From the NCBI RefSeq assembly GCF_009939225.1, contig NZ_JAACJR010000003.1, forward strand, positions 496,001 through 560,000: DNA of 64,000 nucleotides. The letters run 5' to 3'. Under the pieces are notes generated by a model that worked only from the letters and a program-made list of their open reading frames with translations, ran no database searches and had not been told where the DNA came from. The DNA comes from Sediminibacterium soli. GTDB lineage: Bacteria; Bacteroidota; Bacteroidia; Chitinophagales; Chitinophagaceae. Below are positions 6,843 through 15,433 of the stretch, in pieces. The stretch's first letter is position 1, and every line of letters starts with the position of its first letter. The position numbers were made by a program, and so were the translations under genes.

Positions 6843-9260
6843 ATGACGATCAGTTACCACTGGTTACACGAATACCTGCCGGAGACGATAGAACCGGAAA
6901 AACTATCGCGCATACTTACCTCGATCGGATTGGAAGTGGAAAGCCTGGAGAAATTTGAAAGCATCAGGGGCGGACTGGCCGGACTGGTCATCGGCGAAGT
7001 GCTTTCCTGCGAGCCGCATCCCAACGCGGATAAGCTGAAGCTGACCAGGGTGGATGTTGGCGCAGCCGAACCCCTGCAGATCGTTTGCGGAGCGGCCAAT
7101 GTAGCTGCCGGACAGAAAGTGGTGGTGGCACAGATCGGAACAACCATTTATCCCCTGAACGGCGATCCGCTGACCATGGAAAAAAGAAAGATCCGTGGCG
7201 AAGAGAGCCAGGGAATGATCTGCGCCGAAGACGAGATAGGATTGGGTGCCGACCATGCCGGCATACTGGTATTGCCGGCCCGGGCAGTAACAGGCGCCCC
7301 GGCTTCGGATTATTTTGACACCTATTCCGACTGGGTTTACGAGATCGGACTTACGCCCAACCGCATGGATGCCATGAGTCATTACGGTGTGGCACGCGAT
7401 GTCTGCGCCTGGCTCAGCCATCACCAGGGAGAAGCCAGACCCAGATCGCCTTTTACCAATGCGTTTAAAACAGACGATACCTCAGCCACCATACAGGTTA
7501 CCGTAGAAAATACCGAAGCCTGCCCCAGGTACAGCGGTGTCAGTCTCTCGGGATTAACGGTTGCCGAATCGCCGCAATGGCTCCGAAACAGGCTGCAGGC
7601 CATTGGCCAGCGCCCTATCAACAACATCGTTGATATCACCAATTATATCCTTCACGAAACCGGCCAGCCGCTGCACGCCTTCGATGCGGGCCAGACAGGC
7701 AACGCCGTGATCGTAAAGAACCTTCCCGAGGGCACACCCTTTGTTACACTCGATGAAAAAGAGCGGAAACTCAGCGCCGAAGACCTGATGATCTGCAACA
7801 GCAAAGGCGAAGGCATGTGCCTCGGCGGCGTTTTTGGCGGGGCCAGGAGCGGCGTTAGCAATACAACCACGCAGATTTTTTTGGAAAGCGCCTGTTTTAA
7901 TCCCGTTACCATCCGCAAAACATCGCTGCGGCATGGACTGCGGACCGATGCAGCCACGCGGTTCGAAAAAGGAGTGGATATTTCCCAAACGGTGAATGTG
8001 CTGAAAAGAGCCGCACTGCTGATCAAAGAAGTTGCCGGCGGTACCATCTCGGGCGAGATCGTGGATTATTACCCCGATCCCAAACCCAAAAAAGAAGTGG
8101 TGCTTAAAAACCATTACCTGAAAAAGTTAAGCGGCAAGAACTACCATCCCGATAAGGTAAAAAGGATACTGACCGCGCTGGGTTTTGAAATCATCAAGGA
8201 AGGCCAGGACGATCTGCATATCGCCGTTCCCTACAGCAAGCCGGATATTTCCATCCAGGCGGATATCGTGGAGGAAGTGCTGCGTATAGACGGACTGGAC
8301 AATATCGAGATACCTTCGAGTATTACCATCAGTCCCGCAGTGGAACAGCTGGGCTTTACCGAAGCCCTGAAGAATAAGATTGCGGACTACCTCGTAGGAC
8401 AGGGTTTCACAGAAATCCTCACCAACTCCATCACCAACAGCAAATACTTCAGCGAGGCGGTACTGGACAGGTCGGTGAAAATGATCAACAACCTCAGCGC
8501 CGATCTCGATGTGCTTCGCCCTTCGATGGTAGAAACCGGGCTGGAAGCGATCGCCTATAATATCAACCGCAGGAACCAGCATCTCCGGCTCTTTGAATTT
8601 GGCAAGATATACCTGAGCGAGGCGGTTGGCAAGTATTCGGAACAGGAGAGATTGTGCATATACCTTACCGGTCTTGACCACGAAGACGGCTGGCAGGAAA
8701 AAGGACAGAAGCAGGACCTGTACCGGATAAAAGGCATCGCAGAAGCCCTGTTTGCGCTTTGCGGACTGGCTTCCGTAACATTTGAAAAAACGGAGGATCC
8801 TGGATTGGTCCTGTCGATCAGCCACAACAAAAAACTGGTTGGGGTACTGACGGAAACGGGTAAGAAAAAACTGCAGGATTTTGATATCAAACAGCCGGTA
8901 TTTATCCTGGATATCGATTTTGCCCTGCTGGCATCGCTGGTTAAAAAGCACCGTATTACCTATGCGGAAGTGAACAGGTTCCCCGTTATGCAACGCGACC
9001 TGGCGATGGTGGTCAGCCAGACCGTCAGCTACGATGCCATCGAGAATGCGGTCAGAAAGACCAAGCTGGGCAAGCTCACCGGCATGCGCTTATTCGATGT
9101 GTTTGAAAGCGACAAACTGGGTGCGGGCAAAAAATCCATGGCCATCAGCTTCACTTTTTCCGACGAGGAAAAAACCCTTACCGATAAGGAGGTGGACGGT
9201 ATGATCGCAAAATTGGTGCAGTCGTTTGAAAAAGAACTCGGGGCTGAAATCAGGAAATAA
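6843..9260 (+). CDS. pheT: Phenylalanine--tRNA ligase beta subunit
   Basis: The beta subunit of the alpha2-beta2 enzyme that charges tRNA-Phe. Start ATG 6843 (MTISYHWLHEYLPE) gives 805 residues, the usual length. The 74-codon upstream extension is not family-like and would lie across the probable promoter. In order the domains are: an N-terminal segment, an EMAP/tRNA-binding domain (HPNADKLKL, about residue 59), the B3/B4 editing domain, the B5 domain, the catalytic-like core, and a C-terminal anticodon-binding ferredoxin-fold (NRFPVMQRDLAMVV onwards). pheS is not in the window. The gene leads the rightward group pheT, coiled-coil protein, zapA, rny, an order common in Bacteroidota. Confidence 0.96.
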   Translation: MTISYHWLHEYLPETIEPEKLSRILTSIGLEVESLEKFESIRGGLAGLVIGEVLSCEPHPNADKLKLTRVDVGAAEPLQIVCGAANVAAGQKVVVAQIGTTIYPLNGDPLTMEKRKIRGEESQGMICAEDEIGLGADHAGILVLPARAVTGAPASDYFDTYSDWVYEIGLTPNRMDAMSHYGVARDVCAWLSHHQGEARPRSPFTNAFKTDDTSATIQVTVENTEACPRYSGVSLSGLTVAESPQWLRNRLQAIGQRPINNIVDITNYILHETGQPLHAFDAGQTGNAVIVKNLPEGTPFVTLDEKERKLSAEDLMICNSKGEGMCLGGVFGGARSGVSNTTTQIFLESACFNPVTIRKTSLRHGLRTDAATRFEKGVDISQTVNVLKRAALLIKEVAGGTISGEIVDYYPDPKPKKEVVLKNHYLKKLSGKNYHPDKVKRILTALGFEIIKEGQDDLHIAVPYSKPDISIQADIVEEVLRIDGLDNIEIPSSITISPAVEQLGFTEALKNKIADYLVGQGFTEILTNSITNSKYFSEAVLDRSVKMINNLSADLDVLRPSMVETGLEAIAYNINRRNQHLRLFEFGKIYLSEAVGKYSEQERLCIYLTGLDHEDGWQEKGQKQDLYRIKGIAEALFALCGLASVTFEKTEDPGLVLSISHNKKLVGVLTETGKKKLQDFDIKQPVFILDIDFALLASLVKKHRITYAEVNRFPVMQRDLAMVVSQTVSYDAIENAVRKTKLGKLTGMRLFDVFESDKLGAGKKSMAISFTFSDEEKTLTDKEVDGMIAKLVQSFEKELGAEIRK

Positions 9261-9331
9261 AGGATGCAGGGATCGGGGCAGGAACCGCCGGTGGTTGACT
9301 ACCGCTGGCAGCTCAACCGTCCGCCAGTCCT

Positions 9332-9358
9332 GAATCCGCTGAATCGGAATCCGCTAAT
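9332..9358. repeat. Short family A repeat arm before the coiled-coil gene
   Basis: Three degenerate units GAATCCGCT, GAATCGG and AATCCGCT stand just upstream of the start at 9376. This is a one-armed copy of the AATCC repeat found elsewhere in the window. Confidence 0.5.
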
Positions 9359-9375
9359 GCTTATCTTTATCCCGC

Positions 9376-9666
9376 ATGATCGATCTCTCCGAGCAGATAA
9401 AAAACATCCAGAACAAACTGCAGCTGCTGCTGAAGCAGCAGGCTGTTTTGCAGAAGGAGAACCAGCGGCTGAAAAACGATCTGCAGGAGGCGGTGTTCGA
9501 CAATATGAAGAAGACCGAGGCATTGCATACCATACAGCAGCAGGTTGACGTGCTGAAAATGGGTTCTTCAACGCTGTTATCCGATGCCGAAAAGAATACC
9601 CTGAACAAACGTATCGACGGCTACCTGAAAGAAATAGACCAGTGCCTGGCGCTGCTGAATACCTGA
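9376..9666 (+). CDS. Small coiled-coil protein upstream of zapA
   Basis: A 96-residue, almost wholly alpha-helical protein. Residues 4-65 carry heptads rich in Leu, Gln and Lys (IKNIQNKLQLLLKQQAVLQ), a strong coiled-coil signature; the end (LNKRIDGYLKEIDQCLALL) is a second helix. There is no signal peptide or membrane segment. I do not know a named family. Its position, ending four bases before zapA, is conserved in Bacteroidota as I recall it. This suggests a partner of ZapA in the cytoplasmic division machinery, comparable to the ZapA-ZapB coiled-coil pair. That role is inference. Confidence 0.75.
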   Translation: MIDLSEQIKNIQNKLQLLLKQQAVLQKENQRLKNDLQEAVFDNMKKTEALHTIQQQVDVLKMGSSTLLSDAEKNTLNKRIDGYLKEIDQCLALLNT

Positions 9667-9670
9667 TACC

Positions 9671-9958
9671 ATGACCGATCTCATACCCGTAAATATCGTT
9701 ATCGCAGACCGCACCTATCGCCTCAAGATAGAAGCAAAGGATGAGGAGATGGTGCGCAAAACGGCGAACCTGATCAATGAAAAGGTCACCGAATTCCGTA
9801 CCCAGTTTGCCGGCAAGGATACGCAGGACTATGTATCGATGGTACTGCTCTGGTTTGCCACCGACCAGACCCATAGCGGGCTCGATATGGTAAAATGGGA
9901 AGAAGCCTCCGAAAAACTCAGCTCCCTCGAAAAACTGCTCGACAAAGCGTTGGGGTAA
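9671..9958 (+). CDS. zapA: Cell division protein ZapA
   Basis: A 95-residue FtsZ-ring stabilising protein. The N-terminal strand-turn-strand (LIPVNIVIADRTYRLKIEAKDEEMVRKTANLINEK, given here only as a landmark for residues 3-37) is the ZapA fold, with the motif EEMVRKTANLINEKV. A C-terminal helix (EEASEKLSSLEKLLDKAL) forms the tetramer coiled coil. It is encoded four bases after the coiled-coil gene and is separated from rny by a family A hairpin, so read-through into rny may be reduced. It acts in the cytoplasm at mid-cell. Confidence 0.88.
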   Translation: MTDLIPVNIVIADRTYRLKIEAKDEEMVRKTANLINEKVTEFRTQFAGKDTQDYVSMVLLWFATDQTHSGLDMVKWEEASEKLSSLEKLLDKALG

Positions 9959-9969
9959 GGATTTCTGCA

Positions 9970-10117
9970 TTAACGGATTGGTGGATTATGGGTTGGCGGA
10001 TTAGCGGATTCCGGATGCACGGATTGTTTTGTTAACCCATAATCCACCAATCCATAATCCACCAATCCATAATCCACCAATCCATAATCCACTAATCCAT
10101 AATCCATAATCCGCCAT
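9970..10117. repeat. Family A repeat hairpin with 15-bp tandem (zapA-rny gap)
   Basis: The left arm is GGATTGGTGGATTATGGGTT (9975-9994). Its perfect 20-base reverse complement lies at 10034-10053, across 39 bases that are themselves made of GGATTNNN units. After the right arm a 15-base tandem (AATCCATAATCCACC) runs for nearly four copies (10049-10105) and degrades into AATCCATAATCCGCC. The unit is 7 + 8 bases. The transcript would fold into a long stem between zapA and rny. Confidence 0.8.
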
Positions 10118-10226
10118 TCCAATTGCCTTATATTAATTATCTTCGCTGACTATCCATTTACTTATTATGAGAAAATGAGATGTGAAAAGCATATGATTCA
10201 GAACTCTTTTAAACCTTGCCAACAAC

Positions 10227-11792
10227 ATGGACCAAAACGTCTTATACATTATAATCGGTGCGGCTGCGCTTGTAATAGGGCTTATAGCGGGTAAATTCGT
10301 TTTTGCCAAGAACACCCGTAAACAGGTCGAAGAAGCCGAAACACAGGCACAGACCATCATCAAAGAGGCCGGGCTCAGGGCCGAAACGATCAAGAAGGAA
10401 AAACAGCTGGAAGCCAAAGAGCGTTTTGTACAGCTGAAAGCAGAGCACGAAAAGGAAGTGCTCGAGCGCAACCGTAAAATCGGTGAGTCTGAGAACAAGG
10501 CCAAACAGAAGGAAATCTCCATCAACCAGAAGGAAGCATCTCTTGACAAACAGATCAAGGAGAACGATGTGATCAAGGAGAACCTGAACCGCCAGATCGA
10601 GGTGGTGAACCAGAAACGCACCGAACTGGAGAAACACCAGGAAGAACATATCCGCCGCCTCGAGAAAATTGCCGGTCTGAGTGCCGAAGAAGCCAGGTCA
10701 CAGCTGGTGGAAAGCCTGAAACAGGAAGCGCAGACCCAGGCGCTTACCATACAGCAGGAGATCATCGAAGACGCAAAAGCCAAGGCCAACAAGGAAGCGC
10801 GCAAGATCGTTATCCAGTCTATCCAGCGCACCGCGGCCGAAGTGACCATTGAAAATACCGTAACGGTTTTCAACCTCGAGACAGACGAGATCAAAGGCCA
10901 GATCATCGGCCGCGAAGGACGCAATATCCGCGCCATAGAAGCCGCAACCGGGGTTGACCTGATCGTGGACGACACGCCCGAAGCCATTGTGCTTTCCTCA
11001 TTCGATCCCCTGCGCCGCGAAGTGGCGCGTTTGAGCCTGCAGCGGCTGGTGTCAGACGGACGTATACACCCTGCCCGTATCGAAGAAGTGGTGGAAAAAA
11101 CACGCCGCCAGCTCGAAGAGCAGGTGCTTGAGATAGGGGAGCGCACCATTATTGAAATGGGTATTCATGGCCTGCACAAGGAACTGGTGCGCATGGTGGG
11201 TAAAATGCGTTTCCGTTCTTCTTACGGACAAAACCTGCTGATGCACAGCCGCGAAACCGCCAATCTCTGCGCCATCATGGCCGCCGAGCTGGGCATGAAC
11301 CCCAAACTGGCCAAACGCGCGGGTCTGCTGCACGATATCGGCAAGGTGCCCGATGAAGAAACCGAACTTACACACGCATTGCTCGGTGCCAAACTTGCCG
11401 AGAAATACGGGGAGAACCCCGCTGTGGTAAACGCCATCGGCGCCCACCACGACGAAATGGAAATGCAATATGTGATCTCTCCCATCGTACAGGCATGCGA
11501 TGCCATCAGCGGCGCCCGTCCCGGGGCACGAAGGGAGATCATGCAGCAATACCTGCAGCGTATCAAAGACCTTGAGAACCTGGCTATGGCCTATCCCGGC
11601 GTTGAAAAAGCCTATGCCATCCAGGCCGGCCGCGAACTGCGGGTGATCGTGGAAGCGGAAAAGGTAAGCGATGGCGACAGCGACAAACTCAGCTTCGAAA
11701 TAGCCACCAAGATACAGACCGAAATGACCTATCCGGGACAGATCAAAGTAACCGTGATCAGGGAGAAAAGGGCGATCAACGTAGCGAGATAG
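10227..11792 (+). CDS. rny: Ribonuclease Y
   Basis: A membrane-anchored endoribonuclease that starts mRNA decay. The 521 residues have the full RNase Y layout. There is an N-terminal membrane anchor ([20 protein letters not shown], 5-24), then a long coiled coil (about 30-170, rich in KEAE/KQKE). A KH RNA-binding domain follows, with the GxxG-type loop [13 protein letters not shown] near 230. The HD domain has LLHDIGKV (H369-D370) and the earlier His of MHSRETANL. The start at 10227 is immediately followed by the anchor. It is separated from zapA by a repeat hairpin. Confidence 0.96.
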   Translation: MDQNVLYIIIGAAALVIGLIAGKFVFAKNTRKQVEEAETQAQTIIKEAGLRAETIKKEKQLEAKERFVQLKAEHEKEVLERNRKIGESENKAKQKEISINQKEASLDKQIKENDVIKENLNRQIEVVNQKRTELEKHQEEHIRRLEKIAGLSAEEARSQLVESLKQEAQTQALTIQQEIIEDAKAKANKEARKIVIQSIQRTAAEVTIENTVTVFNLETDEIKGQIIGREGRNIRAIEAATGVDLIVDDTPEAIVLSSFDPLRREVARLSLQRLVSDGRIHPARIEEVVEKTRRQLEEQVLEIGERTIIEMGIHGLHKELVRMVGKMRFRSSYGQNLLMHSRETANLCAIMAAELGMNPKLAKRAGLLHDIGKVPDEETELTHALLGAKLAEKYGENPAVVNAIGAHHDEMEMQYVISPIVQACDAISGARPGARREIMQQYLQRIKDLENLAMAYPGVEKAYAIQAGRELRVIVEAEKVSDGDSDKLSFEIATKIQTEMTYPGQIKVTVIREKRAINVAR

Positions 11793-11878
11793 GTGGCTGG
11801 TGTTTGCTGTCAGAAATGGGTGCCAGGTAACCGAAAAAGCCGCCCCCTGACAGCTAATTGCCAAAACCTGCAATTTTA

Positions 11879-11910
11879 TTTGTTTTTTCCGCCGCCGGCT
11901 CCTACCTTTG
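11879..11910 (+). promoter_or_regulatory. Bacteroidota-type promoter of rplS
   Basis: TTTG (11879-11882), a 20-base spacer, then TACCTTTG (11903-11910): a full match to the -33/-7 consensus TTTG and TANNTTTG. It lies 21 bases before ATG 11932. It decides the rplS start, because an in-frame TTG at 11908 falls inside the -7 element. Confidence 0.75.
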
Positions 11911-11931
11911 CCGTCCGCAAAAATTAAAGTT

Positions 11932-12282
11932 ATGAACGCAGCAGTTCAATTCGTACATGATCAGTTGACCACCCAGAAAAGCCATCCAGCTTTCAAAGCC
12001 GGTGATAATGTAACTGTTAACTATAAGATCATTGAAGGTGGCAAAGAGCGTATCCAGAGCTTCCGTGGAGATGTGATCAAAATGCAGGGTAATGGCGCTA
12101 CCGCTTCTTTTACCGTGCGTAAGATCTCCGACGGTGTAGGTGTTGAACGTCTGTTCCCGATCCTTTCACCCAATATCGACTCTATCGTACTGAACAAAAG
12201 CGGTAAAGTTCGCCGTGCCAAACTCTACTACCTGCGCGAGCGCAGCGGTAAGAGCGCACGTATCAAGGAAAAACGTTTCTAA
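11932..12282 (+). CDS. rplS: 50S ribosomal protein L19
   Basis: A 116-residue ribosomal protein at the 30S-50S interface. The sequence is canonical: an N-terminal helix ([12 protein letters not shown]), [41 protein letters not shown] and the basic tail [24 protein letters not shown] chose ATG 11932 over the in-frame TTG at 11908, since the latter overlaps the promoter -7 box. It has its own promoter and an intrinsic terminator (12302-12336), so it is a single-gene unit. The usual companions rpsP-rimM-trmD are not here. Confidence 0.97.
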   Translation: MNAAVQFVHDQLTTQKSHPAFKAGDNVTVNYKIIEGGKERIQSFRGDVIKMQGNGATASFTVRKISDGVGVERLFPILSPNIDSIVLNKSGKVRRAKLYYLRERSGKSARIKEKRF

Positions 12283-12301
12283 GAAATTCTTCCTAATAGG
12301 C

Positions 12302-12336
12302 AAAAGCGGAAAACGACATGTTTTCCGCTTTTTTTT
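12302..12336 (+). terminator. Intrinsic terminator of rplS
   Basis: A perfect 12-bp stem AAAGCGGAAAAC / GTTTTCCGCTTT with a 5-base loop (GACAT), followed by further T bases. It starts 20 bases after the rplS stop. Confidence 0.9.
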
Positions 12337-12340
12337 ACGT

Positions 12341-12575
12341 GAAACCTGAGACGTGAGTTATCGTGAGTTGGTGGGTAGAAGGCAGTTCCCGATCTATTCT
12401 GGCCAGCGGCCAAAATAGAGTTTCCGATCGATAGCTGAAATCTCCACTACTCACAACGACCGATATTCCCATTCCGAAAGCTCAGAAAGCGTCCAAAAAA
12501 TCAACCCCATACCTCCTATCTCACGCCAACTCACGATAACTCACCTCGCCTCAGGCCTCACGTCCCACGCCCTCC
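12341..12575. repeat. Family B (CGTGAGTTNN) two-armed repeat, gene-less copy
   Basis: The left arm (12345-12371) contains GTGAGTTATCGTGAGTTGG (12353-12371), which is perfectly complementary to 12526-12544 in the right arm; both arms continue with CCTGAG / CCTCAGG. The roughly 150-base interior holds no ORF but has a smaller hairpin (CTATT-TGGCC-AGC-GGCCA-AATAG, about 12396-12420). The right arm (AATCAACCCCAT, then CTCACGCCAACTCACG, then CCTCAGG and CTCACG units) aligns along its length with the right arm of the element at 62175-62680, which does carry a gene. Confidence 0.75.
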
Positions 12576-12608
12576 CACAAATTTCCCGCCGACATTAACA
12601 TTATTTAG

Positions 12609-12638
12609 TTGGCTGGTATTGGTTTTACCTTAACTTTG
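12609..12638 (+). promoter_or_regulatory. Candidate tatA promoter
   Basis: TTGG (12609-12612), an 18-base spacer, then TAACTTTG (12631-12638), which matches TANNTTTG. It lies 20 bases before the tatA ATG at 12659 and just outside the family B element. Confidence 0.6.
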
Positions 12639-12658
12639 GTTCTCTTAAAACATCAGTT

Positions 12659-12856
12659 ATGGGCAACTTAGGATTCCAGGAGATATTGCTGATTGCAGTA
12701 GTCGTGTTGGTATTGTTCGGTGGAAGAAAAATTCCAGAATTCATGCGCGGTCTTGGTAAAGGCATCCGCGAGTTCAACGATGCGAAAAGCAACGTGAAAA
12801 GAGAACTGGAAGAAGGCATGAAAGAAAAAGACCAGACACCTACCACGCAACCGTAA
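12659..12856 (+). CDS. tatA: Twin-arginine translocase subunit TatA/TatE
   Basis: A 65-residue component of the Tat export pore for folded proteins. It shows the whole family plan: a short N-terminus, one membrane helix ([14 protein letters not shown], 8-21), the hinge FGGRKIPE, an amphipathic helix ([23 protein letters not shown]) and a charged tail ending in TPTTQP. tatC is not in the window. The gene has its own candidate promoter and is followed after 30 bases by gatA, which may share its transcript. Confidence 0.93.
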   Translation: MGNLGFQEILLIAVVVLVLFGGRKIPEFMRGLGKGIREFNDAKSNVKRELEEGMKEKDQTPTTQP

Positions 12857-12886
12857 TCATCTCTCTCGAAAAAAGCATTTTAGCCT

Positions 12887-14332
12887 TTGTTTCGCTTTAG
12901 CACAATCAAAGACTATCATAACGCATTACAGAACGGCCAAACCACCTGTGTGGAGGCCGTTCGTTTTTATGCGGATGCCATAGCGCAGAAACAGCACCTT
13001 AACTGCTACATCGATGTATACGTTGCAGAAGCGCTCGCCACCGCAGCGGCATTGGATCAAGGCAGAAAAGATGGCCTGCCGATGGGGCGCCTGCACGGTG
13101 TTGTTATCGGGTTAAAAGATGTGCTGTCACATAAAGCGCACCGCCTCTCCGCAGCATCCGCGATTCTGGAAAACTTCACCGCTATTTATGATGCCACTGT
13201 CGTGAAAAGACTGATCGATGAGGGAGCAATCATCATCGGCCGCCAGAACTGCGACGAATTTGCCATGGGCAGCAGCAATGAAAACTCTGCATTCGGTCCC
13301 GTAAAAAATGCGATCGATGAAACCAGGGTGCCCGGCGGTTCTTCGGGTGGTTCCGCGGTGGCGGTACAGGCAGGGCTTTGCATGGCGAGCCTGGGAAGCG
13401 ATACCGGTGGCTCCGTTCGGCAGCCGGCCGATTTCTGCGGGATCATCGGGTTAAAGCCCACGTATGGACGTGTCTCGAGGTATGGACTGATCGCCTATGC
13501 TTCTTCTTTTGACCAGGTAGGTATTTTCGGAAACACAGTGGAGGATGTGGCACGCATGCTTTCGGTGATTTCCGGAGCCGATTCATTCGACAGCACGGTT
13601 TCGCAGTCGCCCGTGCCCGATTATTCCAGGGAGATCGCGGAAAAATCCGCCAGGCCGTATTCGATCGCCTATTTCAGGGAAACACTCGAGCATCCCGGTC
13701 TGGATCCGGCAATAAAGGCAGAAACCGAGGCGTTTATCAAAAAATTAACAGCATCCGGGCATTCTGTAAAAGCAATTGATTTTAAGCTGCTTGAATATAT
13801 TGTTCCAACCTACTATATTCTTACCACGGCGGAAGCTTCCAGCAATCTTTCCCGTTTCGACGGGGTACGGTATGGGCACCGGTCAGCGCAAAAGGACCTG
13901 GACCTGACCGATCTCTACAAACTGAGCCGCAGCGAGGGTTTTGGCAGGGAGGTAAAGCGCCGTATCATGCTGGGCACTTTTGTACTCAGCGCCGGTTATT
14001 TTGACGCGTATTTTACTAAAGCCCAACAGGTTAGAAAGATATTAAGCGATCAGACAAAATCCATTTTCGCCTCGTTCGATATGATCATCTCACCCACGGT
14101 GCCGGCGCCGGCATTTGCTATCGGTCAAAAAAACGATGACCCTGTGGAAATGTTCCTGGCAGATATTTATACCGTATTTGCCAACCTGGTGGGTATACCC
14201 GGTATTTCGCTTCCCCTGTTCAAACACCCCAACGGCATGCCATTCGGCCTGCAGGTAATGGCTTCTCATTTTGATGAGGTATCTTTGCTGCGCTTTTCCA
14301 GGGACCTTATGGAGGTTGGCGGAAAAGCCTGA
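12887..14332 (+). CDS. gatA: Asp-tRNA(Asn)/Glu-tRNA(Gln) amidotransferase subunit A
   Basis: The amidase subunit that releases ammonia from glutamine for transamidation of misacylated tRNA, working with GatB and GatC. The 481 residues carry the amidase signature and an intact Ser-cisSer-Lys triad: K77 (GLKDVL), S152 (PGGSSGGSA) and S176 (DTGGSVRQPADFCG). The start is TTG at 12887 (MFRFSTIKDYHNAL); a TAG lies two codons upstream and no ATG is near, so the rare start is forced. gatB and gatC are not in the window. It follows tatA by 30 bases. Confidence 0.93.
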   Translation: MFRFSTIKDYHNALQNGQTTCVEAVRFYADAIAQKQHLNCYIDVYVAEALATAAALDQGRKDGLPMGRLHGVVIGLKDVLSHKAHRLSAASAILENFTAIYDATVVKRLIDEGAIIIGRQNCDEFAMGSSNENSAFGPVKNAIDETRVPGGSSGGSAVAVQAGLCMASLGSDTGGSVRQPADFCGIIGLKPTYGRVSRYGLIAYASSFDQVGIFGNTVEDVARMLSVISGADSFDSTVSQSPVPDYSREIAEKSARPYSIAYFRETLEHPGLDPAIKAETEAFIKKLTASGHSVKAIDFKLLEYIVPTYYILTTAEASSNLSRFDGVRYGHRSAQKDLDLTDLYKLSRSEGFGREVKRRIMLGTFVLSAGYFDAYFTKAQQVRKILSDQTKSIFASFDMIISPTVPAPAFAIGQKNDDPVEMFLADIYTVFANLVGIPGISLPLFKHPNGMPFGLQVMASHFDEVSLLRFSRDLMEVGGKA

Positions 14333-14371
14333 CCGGGCCCGATACTTGCGGGTTCCGGCAAAACAACGCTC

Positions 14372-15430
14372 ATGAAATGGTTTGGCCTCAATATCAATAA
14401 CCCCGTTTCCATTGCCAGGCTTGGCCTGGTGGCTTTTGCCGCCCTGGCAGGAAGCATGGCTACCATGTCGTTTGTTCCCTCCACCAGCGCTTCGGTAAGC
14501 GATACCACGCTTGTTGACGATAAATCGGGTTTCAAAAGTCTTTTTACCACGAGTCGCTTCGACGCTTCCAAACCCTATACGGCACAGTTGAATCCCAGGG
14601 CGGTATCCTTTGTACAGGAATACATCCGCAAGCAGGGAAAAGAACTGGAGAAAATGCAGACCTGGGGTAAACCTTATTTTGATCTCTACGACAATATCCT
14701 GGCTATTTATGGCATTCCGCGCGAAATGAAATACCTCAGCGTGATCGAAAGTCACCTGCGTTCCGGACTGGTATCCTGGGCCGGCGCCGTGGGCCCCTGG
14801 CAACTGATGCCTTATGAAGCCAAACGCTTTGGCCTGCGCACCGGCGGGGCGGTTGACGAACGGACGGATTTCTACAAAAGCACCCATGTGGCCGCCAGGC
14901 TGATGAAGGAGCTGTACAGCGAATTTGGCGACTGGCTGCTGGTGGTGGCAGCGTATAACGGCGGCTCGGGCAGGGTAAGACAGGCGATCAGGAAAGCGGG
15001 CAGCCGCGAGTTCTGGGACCTGCAGTATTACCTGCCGGAGGAGACACGCAACCATGTCAAGAAATTTATCGGTACGCATTATATCATGGAGGGCAGCGGA
15101 GGCTGGACTACCATGACGGCCAGCGAAACAGAGCTGCAGAAAGCATCGATCGTAAACCAGGTGGCGCAGGTAGACGCGGCCGACCAGGAAAATACGGTGG
15201 TGGTGGAAGTCAGCGGCCGTTATAGCTCGGTAGTTATCTGCAACGGGCTGTTAATGGATGTGGCACAGTTCAACAAATGGAACCCGGGATTTGACAAAAC
15301 CTTGTCGGAGGGGAAAAAATACTCCATGCGCCTGCAGAAAGACAAAGCCGCGGTTTTTGAGGCGCGTAAAGGCAATCTGCTGATGGAATCTGTTCGCATA
15401 CTGCTCGAGGGCAGCACCGCTTCGCGGTAA
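14372..15430 (+). CDS. Membrane-anchored or secreted lytic transglycosylase (SLT family, MltD-like)
   Basis: A 352-residue enzyme that cleaves peptidoglycan glycan strands. A hydrophobic N-terminal segment (residues 13-35) serves as signal or anchor. The SLT domain has the catalytic Glu in LSVIESHLR (E126), then SWAGAVGPWQLMP, and AAYNGGSGRVRQAI near 200. The last 90 residues (NTVVVEVSGRYSSVVICNGLLMDVAQFNKWNPGF...) look like a divergent LysM-type wall-binding module, as in MltD. It starts 39 bases after gatA and converges on pabB, whose stop is three bases away. Confidence 0.88.
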   Translation: MKWFGLNINNPVSIARLGLVAFAALAGSMATMSFVPSTSASVSDTTLVDDKSGFKSLFTTSRFDASKPYTAQLNPRAVSFVQEYIRKQGKELEKMQTWGKPYFDLYDNILAIYGIPREMKYLSVIESHLRSGLVSWAGAVGPWQLMPYEAKRFGLRTGGAVDERTDFYKSTHVAARLMKELYSEFGDWLLVVAAYNGGSGRVRQAIRKAGSREFWDLQYYLPEETRNHVKKFIGTHYIMEGSGGWTTMTASETELQKASIVNQVAQVDAADQENTVVVEVSGRYSSVVICNGLLMDVAQFNKWNPGFDKTLSEGKKYSMRLQKDKAAVFEARKGNLLMESVRILLEGSTASR

Positions 15431-15433
15431 GTG

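Noticed and set aside
10049..10110. 15-bp tandem as a CRISPR array
   Set aside because: Repeats are directly adjacent with no spacers, and there are no cas genes.
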